Shown: positions 1 to 5,311 of the stretch, piece by piece
Layout of the letters: each line of letters starts with the position of its first letter
Position numbering within the stretch: position 1 is the first letter of the stretch
Source of the DNA: an uncultured Lachnospiraceae bacterium
GTDB taxonomy: Bacteria; Bacillota; Clostridia; Lachnospirales; Lachnospiraceae
Length of the DNA stretch: 6,331 nt
Direction of reading: 5' to 3'
Assembly (NCBI GenBank): GCA_947177465.1
Contig: CAMWUP010000123.1
Coordinates: 1-6,331, forward strand
Notes under the pieces: generated by a model
Databases searched by the model: none
What the model was told of the DNA's origin: nothing
What the model saw: only the letters and a program-made list of their open reading frames with translations
Program-made: the position numbers and the translations under genes

Positions 1-1716
1 GCATATATGTTTTACAAAAGAGGGGGGGGCAAACATGACTATCCATATTATGGAAGACAGTTAAAGGTATTAAGAGAAAAGGTGTCCGAAGACGAGAGGG
101 TGATGGAAAAGTTTGGACTGATAATCGATGATATTGCGTTAATACCGGCGGGAGATAGTTCTTTGCCTTTAGAATGGGAGCAGATTATAATCAGAGAAGA
201 CGGGAAGCATAAAAAGATAATCTTATATGTAAATGATATGTCTGCTTTTACTGTGTCTGCAGAGAAAGCAGTGGACAAATTGGAAGAAACTCTGAAACAA
301 TTCAAGAAAGTGCAAGAAAGCATAGCTTTGTGGTGGCGTCCCCAGCGAAATCTGACAGAAAGATTGAAAGTTGTATCAGAGGCGCTTTCAAAGCGATATC
401 AGAAGCTATTGGATGATTATAAAAGTGCGGCATGGGGGATCTGCGATGAGACGGACAATGCTGATAGGGCGGTGAAATCCTGCGATGCTTATTATGGGGA
501 TATGAATGCTGTTTTGCAGCCGTTTCAAAATGCAGACAAACCAGTTATTCTTACAAAAGACAGAGGAGACAATGCTGCAGATAATTTAGATAGAATAAAC
601 GAATGCAGGGCATTCTTAAGCTTTGCAGATTTTGTGGAAGATGATAAAAAATTCTACTTTGCTAATACCAATTACAATGCATTGGTTATAGTAGACAGGG
701 AAAAATGGAGAATAGAAAAAGCAGTACCGTTTGATAGGATAGGCCGAAGCGAACAGGATGTGCACTTGCGGTGTGTAAAAAGACAAAATAAGATTCTCTT
801 TATTCCATCTTCTGCTCAGTATGCACATATATATGATATAGATGAAGAAAAGCAGTATACATATGAATTTGAAAACAAAGAATATGTTGAAGGTGTTGCT
901 GAACAGGGGACATGGGACTATTTTTCAAGCGCTGCGCATGTATATTTGCTGCCAGACAGAGGAACCAATGGGCTGTGGAGGTGGAATGTCCGTGAAAATG
1001 CAATAGAGAGAGAGAATTGGTGGAATGTGCAGCAGGTAGTTTTTTTGCAACATGGCAATATAGATGAAGAAAGCTTTTATTCTTTAGCAGGCAGCCCTAG
1101 CCGGTTATTTGTAACCAATGTTGCAAAGCATACAACAGAGATTTTTGATTTGCCTGATGAGGAGGTATATCGTATCACGTATGATGGAGAAAATTTTTGG
1201 TATACAATGAAAAAGAGTCTTGATATTGTTTGCTGGAATGAGAAGTGTGGCACTGTAGACAGATATCAGATAAAGCGTGAAAGCGATTGGGACACGGAAT
1301 TTACTGTTTGTGCCGGGCTTTGTTATGCAGCAGGAAACTTATTTTTGCTCTCTGCAAATTACGATACGATGGATGCAATATATGTATTGGATAAACAGGA
1401 AAGAGAGTTAAGGTGTATTTACGATATAGGAAGTGAAAAGTATGCTTTTTGGCTGGGAGAAATGTTGCCGAATTTTAAATGCATAGACGGTAAGCTCATC
1501 TGTTTGTTCAAAAATGCAGGAAAAATTATTCTTATTGATTTGACATCATTAGATGCCAGTCAATATAATGAGAAATTCCTGCTTGAGGAGAGACTACAGG
1601 GAAATGTCAATAAAGTTTTGCTTGACCGAAAAGCATTGTTATATGAAGGACAGACAGAGGTGAATTTAGACATGCTGTTTTCTTATTATATGGATGATGA
1701 GGATTTATTTCTGTAA
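1..1716 (+). CDS. TagF-like C-terminal domain fused to beta-propeller-like repeats (5' end probably outside window)
   Basis: The frame is open to the left edge; the first ATG is at 7, with too little DNA before it to judge a ribosome site. Residues here are numbered from that ATG (569 aa). Residues 15-190 resemble the C-terminal half of CDP-glycerol glycerophosphotransferase-like (TagF-type GT-B) proteins common in Lachnospiraceae glycan loci: KKIILY near 70, IALWWRP near 106-112, and CDAYYGD at 159-165. The N-terminal half of such an enzyme is absent, so the gene probably begins upstream. Where I recall RPHP in the family this protein has RPQR (112 onward), and the usual DWSS after YYG is DMNA, so transferase activity is doubtful. 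From about residue 200 to the end there are six or seven strand-rich units with recurring LFLL/ILFI and IYDI/IYVLD patterns, suggesting a beta-propeller. Role is unknown; a glycan-binding or scaffold role is an inference. It is AT-richer than the next genes and ends 19 bases before a convergent gene. Confidence 0.7.
   Translation, partial: AYMFYKRGGGKHDYPYYGRQLKVLREKVSEDERVMEKFGLIIDDIALIPAGDSSLPLEWEQIIIREDGKHKKIILYVNDMSAFTVSAEKAVDKLEETLKQFKKVQESIALWWRPQRNLTERLKVVSEALSKRYQKLLDDYKSAAWGICDETDNADRAVKSCDAYYGDMNAVLQPFQNADKPVILTKDRGDNAADNLDRINECRAFLSFADFVEDDKKFYFANTNYNALVIVDREKWRIEKAVPFDRIGRSEQDVHLRCVKRQNKILFIPSSAQYAHIYDIDEEKQYTYEFENKEYVEGVAEQGTWDYFSSAAHVYLLPDRGTNGLWRWNVRENAIERENWWNVQQVVFLQHGNIDEESFYSLAGSPSRLFVTNVAKHTTEIFDLPDEEVYRITYDGENFWYTMKKSLDIVCWNEKCGTVDRYQIKRESDWDTEFTVCAGLCYAAGNLFLLSANYDTMDAIYVLDKQERELRCIYDIGSEKYAFWLGEMLPNFKCIDGKLICLFKNAGKIILIDLTSLDASQYNEKFLLEERLQGNVNKVLLDRKALLYEGQTEVNLDMLFSYYMDDEDLFL
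22..29 (+). repeat. G8 homopolymer tract near the 5' end of the first ORF
   Basis: Eight consecutive G residues encode a Gly-Gly-Gly run just after the first ATG. A change of one base removed would join that ATG to the frame of the ATG at 35, which stops at 62-64. The tract is therefore a possible slippage site or a sequencing-error hotspot. It also resembles a Shine-Dalgarno sequence five bases before the ATG at 35, but that frame has only nine codons. Confidence 0.6.
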
Positions 1717-1735
1717 GAGTCAGCAGAGAGGGCTT

Positions 1736-2890
1736 TTATGGAACAAGTTTGGCAGCACGAAAGAGTTCTTCTATCCGTTTTGGATAGGAGAATTCTTTTT
1801 TGACTTTAACATACCCGTTTCGGGCAATCTGCCTTCTCAATTCATCATGCTTCAAATAGAAATCCGTTTTTGCAATCGCATCCTCCATGCTTTCATATAA
1901 AAGCAAATCTTTTCCGTCTTCAAAATATTCGGCAAGCTCAGGCTGATAGTTGGAGAGCAGGACGCCTCCTGCGCCCATAATGTCCAAAGCCCTGAGAGGG
2001 ATTCCGGACTGGATACATTTCAGGGTTGGGCATAGATTTAATTTGCTGTGCCGGAAGACACAGGGCATCTCGTCCTCGTATTTGACAGGCCCGCAGAGCT
2101 TGACATAGGGCAGGTCACAGGGCTTTGCCGTATAAAAATGGGTGTCAAACAGCTCGCCGCACTGCTCTAGGAGGAAGCTTCGCTCTAAATGGGTGATTTC
2201 GGTGGCGACAGCATAGGTAAGTCCGCGGTGATTGAGAGAAAGGCTTGTCTGCCCTATTTTTTGAAAAGAACTGTTGACCGCCTGCAGCAAGTCCTCCGTA
2301 ATCAGTTCATCGAGCAGGTAGCAGCCGTAAATGCGGAGCTGTGCCTGAAGGATTCCCTCGATATATCCTTTGGTAAAGCCATCCGCCGCATAAAGCAGAG
2401 TCTTAAGCGGGGAATCATAGAGATTGCCCACAAAGGACACATCGGCAGAATGTGCGGTAATCTGGGAAGCGCTGAAGGCAAGTGAGTCAAGCCTGTCGGT
2501 ATTGACGGCAAGCGGCAGGTGAAACACCTGCATATAGCCGGCAGCCTGATACTGCGCCGCCTCTATCCTGTCAAACAGAAAAATATAGTTGGTTTCATAG
2601 TGAAAATAGTCCGAAAGACGCTCTTCCAACGGACTGTCATAGCACCATGCAATATATTTTATATGGTATTGGTGACAGAGCTGTGCCACCAGAGGGAAAA
2701 AATTGACGCTGATGACAACGTCGTAGGCTTCGCATGAAAGATACTCGGCAAAGCGCTCGCAAAAAAAGTCGTCGTGGAATTTATCAGGAAAATGGTAGTA
2801 TACCGTTTTGCAGGTGTGCCCTGCTTTTTTTAGATAAAAAAGAAAATCGTGGTAGGTATAGCTGCCCATATCATAAAACAATATTTTCAT
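1736..2890 (-). CDS. CgeB-like glycosyltransferase (DUF3880 + GT-B C-terminal domain)
   Basis: A 384-residue cytoplasmic protein of the CgeB-like family (COG4641): an N-terminal DUF3880 region followed by a glycosyltransferase group 1-like domain. Visible landmarks are AWCYDSP at 81-87 (typically W-YDSP), HLPLAVN at 124-130, SFVGNLY at 152-158, and a C-terminal block from 287 with CPTLKCIQSGIPLRALDI, then GAGG at 306-309 and EYFEDGKDLLLYE, the nucleotide-sugar binding side of a GT-B fold. No signal peptide or membrane segment is seen. The family transfers sugars from nucleotide donors; in motile Lachnospiraceae such genes often sit beside DUF115 genes in flagellin or surface-glycan loci. The start is supported by AGGAG (2900-2904 on the complement) nine bases before the ATG and a strong promoter upstream. 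The donor and acceptor cannot be read from the sequence. Confidence 0.88.
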   Translation of the reverse strand: MKILFYDMGSYTYHDFLFYLKKAGHTCKTVYYHFPDKFHDDFFCERFAEYLSCEAYDVVISVNFFPLVAQLCHQYHIKYIAWCYDSPLEERLSDYFHYETNYIFLFDRIEAAQYQAAGYMQVFHLPLAVNTDRLDSLAFSASQITAHSADVSFVGNLYDSPLKTLLYAADGFTKGYIEGILQAQLRIYGCYLLDELITEDLLQAVNSSFQKIGQTSLSLNHRGLTYAVATEITHLERSFLLEQCGELFDTHFYTAKPCDLPYVKLCGPVKYEDEMPCVFRHSKLNLCPTLKCIQSGIPLRALDIMGAGGVLLSNYQPELAEYFEDGKDLLLYESMEDAIAKTDFYLKHDELRRQIARNGYVKVKKEFSYPKRIEELFRAAKLVP

Positions 2891-2939
2891 GTATCCGTGC
2901 TCCTGGTATAGTCCTAAAAATCATATTTTCCTACCATCA

Positions 2940-2968
2940 AGTATAGTTTTTTTGTTAAATTAAGTCAA
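2940..2968 (-). promoter_or_regulatory. Sigma-A promoter of the CgeB-like glycosyltransferase gene
   Basis: On the minus strand, -35 TTGACT (2963-2968) and -10 TATACT (2940-2945) are separated by exactly 17 bases, each matching 5 of 6 consensus positions. The predicted start near 2933 gives a leader of about 43 nt with AGGAG well placed. It lies back to back with the DUF115 gene promoter region. Confidence 0.75.
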
Positions 2969-3008
2969 ATAATCTTTGACAAATCCATGTAAAATTTGCA
3001 TACCGCTA

Positions 3009-3037
3009 TGGAATGTATTTTTCCTTTGTGATATAGT
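3009..3037 (+). promoter_or_regulatory. Extended -10 promoter of the DUF115 gene
   Basis: TGA-TATAGT (3029-3037) is an extended -10 element with 5 of 6 matches to TATAAT; the -35 region 17 bases upstream (TGGAAT, 3009-3014) is weak, as is usual for extended -10 promoters. Predicted start is near 3044. A perfect TTGACA at 2976-2981 is the alternative, but the hexamer 17 bases on (CATACC) is poor. A flagellar sigma-28/SigD site was looked for and not convincingly found. Confidence 0.5.
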
Positions 3038-3066
3038 TGTCCTGTTAAGACACGAAAAAGGACAAC
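3036..3066. repeat. 8-bp inverted repeat GTTGTCCT-N15-AGGACAAC upstream of the DUF115 gene
   Basis: The arms at 3036-3043 and 3059-3066 are perfect complements. The left arm lies between the predicted -10 and the transcription start; the right arm ends 7 bases before GGAGG (3074-3078). If transcription starts near 3044 the left arm is not in the RNA and the element is more likely a DNA operator; if it starts further upstream, the RNA could fold a hairpin just before the ribosome site. Confidence 0.6.
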
Positions 3067-3084
3067 ATACAATGGAGGTAAGCT

Positions 3085-4611
3085 ATGGCGGAAGCATTTT
3101 TAGAAGAGATTTATAAAGAGGCAGAACTGGCATACCGGTTAAAGCTGGCAGTGGAATATGCCAGAATCCATGACGAGCTTCATATGGGTGAAATATGCAA
3201 TGAAAGCTTCCGGACATTGTGTGAGGTATGTAAGGAATATCTGCAGCAGGATAGGGAAAAGGGACTGGCGCTGTGGCGTGAAATACAGACATTTACCGGC
3301 ATTGACAACGATTTGGTTATGCGCGGCGACGTGATAGAAAAGAGGATACTGCCGCTGCTTGAGGAAAAAATAAGGCTTTGGGGCGGGGATATCTGTGTGG
3401 AAAATGAGGAAGGAGACTTCCTGTTTGAGAGCAGTGCATCCGGTTTTTTGACATTGAAGGATTTAAAACGCAATAAATATTTCCACAGCGCTGTTGACCC
3501 CATGTGGGAAGCAGGAAAGCTGGCAGAATATATTTTTACACCCGAAAAAAAGGAATATTCCATCTGGGGGCTGGGGCTTGGCTATCTGATTTACCAGCTA
3601 TATGTCATTTCGGCAGGGACGGTTAGGATTCATGTATTTGAGAAGGACCCCAGAATGGTGGAATATGCGAAAAACTACGGCGTTCTGGACTGGATTCCGA
3701 AGGATAAGCTGGAAATAGTTACGGTTGAGAAGCCGGAGGCTTTTTTAAAGAGCGCGGCAAAGGAAGGTATGGGATACTATGTTTTCCTGCCGGAGGTTTA
3801 TGGTGAAACGGCTGATGTACGCCGCAGACTGGAAGACGTGTATATGCAGTTTGCCACACCAAAGAAGCTGCACGGGGACAGTGAACTGAATTATTGGAAC
3901 AACAAGAGGAGTGGCTGCCATCCGGTCTCGGACTTGAGCCGCCTCTTTTTAAACAGCCAATCGGAATTTATCATTGTTGCAGCAGGACCGTCTCTGGACG
4001 ATAATATAGAATTTTTAAGACAGAATCAGGGAAGAAAAACCATAATTGCCGTTGGAACCGTATTTAGAAAGCTGATGGAGAATGGGATTGTGCCGGATAT
4101 CGTCACTATTTTGGACCCGCAGGAGAGAACCTACAGGCAGATAGAAGGGCTGGAAGACCAAAGCGTGCCTATGCTGCTCGGCGTGACGGCATATTGGAGG
4201 TTTGCCGCAAACTATCAGGGAGACAAATATCTGGTCCCCCTGACCGGCGTTCATGAAGAAACGGAAAGTGAGGAAGCGTGGGCGATAGGGGGGACTGTGA
4301 CACATCTGGCAATAGAAGCGGCAATTCGCTTCGGTGCCGGGAGCATATACCTTGTCGGCGTGGATTTGGCATATCCGAACGGCGTCTCCCATGCGGAAGG
4401 AACGATGGACAGAACAGTAAAAGGCACGGCGGATATGCTGCCGGTAGAAGGCGTCGGGGGTACCGTTGTGTATGCAGACAGTATGTTTATTGCTTATAGA
4501 AGGTGGATAGAAGACCGGATTGCGCTGACACCGCAGATTACCTATTATAACATGTCGCGCATTGGAGCGAAAATAGCAGGGACGAAAGAAGTCTGTTTTG
4601 CGAGAGAATGA
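3085..4611 (+). CDS. DUF115 / MptE-like (motility accessory factor-like) protein
   Basis: A 508-residue soluble protein with the DUF115 domain (PF01973, 6-hydroxymethylpterin pyrophosphokinase MptE-like), the core of Maf motility accessory factors. The N-terminal part has a Rossmann-like GLGLG (162-166) and an acidic EKDP (186-189). The DUF115 core shows AAGPSLD (299-305), ILDPQE (342 onward) and LVGVDLAYPNG (423-433), all typical of the family. Maf proteins are implicated in adding nonulosonic or related sugars to flagellin; in Clostridia they neighbour CgeB-like glycosyltransferases, as here. Whether this copy acts on flagellin or another surface glycoprotein is not shown, as no flagellin gene is in view. 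The start is fixed by GGAGG (3074-3078), six bases before the ATG. There is no hairpin terminator directly after the stop; the next clear terminator is at 4789-4835, so its transcript may run into the small toxin-like gene. Confidence 0.88.
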   Translation: MAEAFLEEIYKEAELAYRLKLAVEYARIHDELHMGEICNESFRTLCEVCKEYLQQDREKGLALWREIQTFTGIDNDLVMRGDVIEKRILPLLEEKIRLWGGDICVENEEGDFLFESSASGFLTLKDLKRNKYFHSAVDPMWEAGKLAEYIFTPEKKEYSIWGLGLGYLIYQLYVISAGTVRIHVFEKDPRMVEYAKNYGVLDWIPKDKLEIVTVEKPEAFLKSAAKEGMGYYVFLPEVYGETADVRRRLEDVYMQFATPKKLHGDSELNYWNNKRSGCHPVSDLSRLFLNSQSEFIIVAAGPSLDDNIEFLRQNQGRKTIIAVGTVFRKLMENGIVPDIVTILDPQERTYRQIEGLEDQSVPMLLGVTAYWRFAANYQGDKYLVPLTGVHEETESEEAWAIGGTVTHLAIEAAIRFGAGSIYLVGVDLAYPNGVSHAEGTMDRTVKGTADMLPVEGVGGTVVYADSMFIAYRRWIEDRIALTPQITYYNMSRIGAKIAGTKEVCFARE

Positions 4612-4626
4612 AAAAACAAACAGTGA

Positions 4627-4655
4627 TTGAAATAAAAAACACAATATGATATACT
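4627..4655 (+). promoter_or_regulatory. Promoter of the small holin-like toxin gene
   Basis: -35 TTGAAA (4627-4632), a 17-base spacer, and -10 TATACT (4650-4655) preceded by TGA (4647-4649), an extended -10. Predicted start is near 4662, giving a leader of about 39 nt. The hexamers and spacing are identical to those of the antisense promoter at 4884-4912. Confidence 0.75.
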
Positions 4656-4676
4656 GATTGAAGTGGGAACGGTTGT

Positions 4677-4694
4677 CCCCTTGGGAAAGGGGGG
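4677..4694 (+). promoter_or_regulatory. Leader hairpin that hides the toxin Shine-Dalgarno sequence
   Basis: CCCCTT (4677-4682) pairs perfectly with AAGGGG (4687-4692) around a GGGA tetraloop (GNRA type). The right arm includes most of the only good Shine-Dalgarno run (4689-4694) for the ATG at 4701, six bases further on. An upstream GGGA (4665-4668) could instead pair with TCCC (4676-4679) and release the ribosome site, so two exclusive folds are possible. Hidden ribosome sites are common in type I toxin mRNAs; here the fold is a prediction by eye. Confidence 0.55.
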
Positions 4695-4700
4695 ATGCCT

Positions 4701-4799
4701 ATGCAGTACGTTACATATGATACGCTCATACAACTGGGTTTGTTTATCATAGCGCTGATAGGTCTTGTATACAAGATAAGTCATAAGGACAAAAAATAA
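4701..4799 (+). CDS. Putative holin-like toxin peptide (type I toxin-antitoxin), 32 aa
   Basis: A 32-codon ORF encoding one hydrophobic helix (about residues 9-24, LIQLGLFIIALIGLVY) with a short polar N-terminus and a positive tail (KISHKDKK). This size, a TYDTL-like start, a single membrane span and a lysine-rich end match the 'putative holin-like toxin' peptides frequent in Lachnospiraceae and other Firmicutes, comparable in design to TxpA-type type I toxins that damage the membrane when overproduced. It has its own strong promoter, a G-rich Shine-Dalgarno run six bases before the ATG, and a terminator whose left arm overlaps its last three codons. An in-frame ATG at 4695 directly abuts the ribosome site and is less likely. 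A convergent antisense RNA overlaps the 3' end, as in TxpA/RatA. Toxicity is inferred from architecture; a harmless membrane microprotein remains possible. Confidence 0.78.
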   Translation: MQYVTYDTLIQLGLFIIALIGLVYKISHKDKK

Positions 4800-4835
4800 C
4801 CGCCCCTATGCCAAGGCGATGCGGTTATTTTTTGT
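4789..4835. terminator. Bidirectional terminator shared by toxin mRNA and antisense RNA
   Basis: A perfect 15-bp inverted repeat: 4789-4803 pairs with 4821-4835, with a 17-base loop. The GC base (ACCGC/GCGGT) is followed by a run of six T on the + strand (4828-4833) and, because of symmetry, by six T on the - strand, so it can end transcription both ways. It overlaps the toxin stop codon. Confidence 0.85.
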
Positions 4836-4877
4836 AACTTAATCCATTGACAAGTGGGACATCTTAGTACCACCTTT
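4789..4877 (-). ncRNA. Putative type I antitoxin antisense RNA, about 89 nt
   Basis: Inferred from a strong minus-strand promoter (4884-4912), a predicted start near 4877, and the terminator whose minus-strand T run ends near 4789. The RNA would be complementary to the toxin mRNA across the terminator and the last codons (about 4789-4835), the 3'-overlap arrangement known from TxpA/RatA. A second weak hairpin is possible near its 5' end (AAGGTGG with CCCACTT, imperfect). The strand also has a seven-codon ORF at 4839-4862 with a fair ribosome site, probably incidental. Confidence 0.62.
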
Positions 4878-4883
4878 TAACAG

Positions 4884-4896
4884 AGTATACCATACT
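4884..4896. repeat. Palindrome AGTAT-ACC-ATACT, candidate operator
   Basis: A perfect 5-bp inverted repeat with a 3-base centre that covers the antisense -10 element and lies 42 bases before the XRE gene start. Small XRE regulators often bind such dyads next to their own genes. Part of the symmetry may be a by-product of the TATACT hexamer, so the operator role is only a hypothesis. Confidence 0.35.
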
Positions 4897-4912
4897 TCTT
4901 TTTCGTTTTCAA
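4884..4912 (-). promoter_or_regulatory. Antisense RNA promoter
   Basis: On the minus strand, TTGAAA (4907-4912), a 17-base spacer and TATACT (4884-4889), with TGG directly before the -10 (extended -10). No minus-strand gene of plausible length starts downstream, so its product is most likely the short antisense RNA. Confidence 0.72.
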
Positions 4913-4938
4913 GTCGTTTCACAAAAAAGAGGATATAT

Positions 4939-5292
4939 ATGGACGAACGTTCGCAGAAATTAAAAGAAATCATATTGCAGAAATATCCAAGTATTCGTGC
5001 TTTTGCCAGAGAAGCGGAGATTCCGCACGGAACATTAGTCAGTGCGCTGACACATGGAATCGACGGCATGGCATGGGGAAAGCTTGACCATATCTGCCGC
5101 ATTTTGGACATTAATGCTACAGACCTGGAACCTGTCTGCCATGTGGAGAATGCAATGAGTGAAATGGAAAAGCGTCTGCTGGCATATTATAATCGGCTAA
5201 ACGACTTAGGACGCGCCAAGGTAGAGGAGTATGTAAAGGATATCAGCAGGATTGCGGCTTACGAAGAGAAGACAATTATTGATAAATCATAG
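4939..5292 (+). CDS. XRE-family HTH transcriptional regulator, small
   Basis: A 117-residue DNA-binding protein of the lambda-repressor-like (XRE/Cro) type. Residues 18-28 (SIRAFAREAEI) and 30-40 (HGTLVSALTHG) form the helix-turn-helix, followed by GKLDHICRILDINATDLEP (47-65), the typical closing helices of the domain. Residues 75-103 are predicted helical and may mediate dimerisation. Such stand-alone regulators of about 110-120 aa are abundant in Lachnospiraceae genomes and prophages; no ligand domain is present. The start is supported by AAGAGGA (4927-4933). The isomerase gene follows after 19 bases, so the two are probably one transcript. No convincing + strand promoter was found directly upstream; a weak TATACC at 4886-4891 is possible and would coincide with the palindrome, allowing autoregulation. 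Its targets are unknown. Confidence 0.85.
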   Translation: MDERSQKLKEIILQKYPSIRAFAREAEIPHGTLVSALTHGIDGMAWGKLDHICRILDINATDLEPVCHVENAMSEMEKRLLAYYNRLNDLGRAKVEEYVKDISRIAAYEEKTIIDKS

Positions 5293-5295
5293 AAC

Positions 5296-5304
5296 AGGAA
5301 GGAG
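5296..5304 (+). promoter_or_regulatory. Ribosome binding site that fixes the isomerase start at 5312
   Basis: AGGAAGGAG lies seven bases before the ATG at 5312. The open frame extends back to an ATG at 5252 inside the regulator gene, but that one has no comparable site and would add 20 residues (with RRQ and RTGRR) ahead of the natural beta-strand start MHKIGIQ. Confidence 0.8.
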
Positions 5305-5311
5305 AATCATC

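Noticed and set aside
35..64. Translation start at the ATG at 35 behind the G-rich tract
   Set aside because: The spacing is good but the frame stops after nine codons.
2990..3009. Possible flagellar sigma-28/SigD promoter before the DUF115 gene
   Set aside because: ACCGCTAT matches 6 of 8 positions of GCCGATAT, but no TAAA lies at the required distance upstream.
4015..4644. Minus-strand ORF of 209 aa opposite the DUF115 gene
   Set aside because: It lies entirely against a well-supported conserved gene, has no ribosome site of note and an unnatural composition rich in Arg, Cys and His; a shadow frame.
4545..4784. Two overlapping minus-strand ORFs of 78-79 aa across the toxin gene
   Set aside because: They run antisense through the toxin, its leader and promoter, have no plausible start signals, and arise from the complement of those elements.
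4847..4875. TTGACA at 4847-4852 as a + strand promoter for the XRE regulator
   Set aside because: The hexamer 17 bases downstream is CCACCT, and no better -10 lies at 16-18 bases.
5252..5311. Earlier start codon for the isomerase, overlapping the regulator gene
   Set aside because: No ribosome site at 5252; the strong AGGAAGGAG seven bases before 5312 and the family's N-terminal strand both support 5312.
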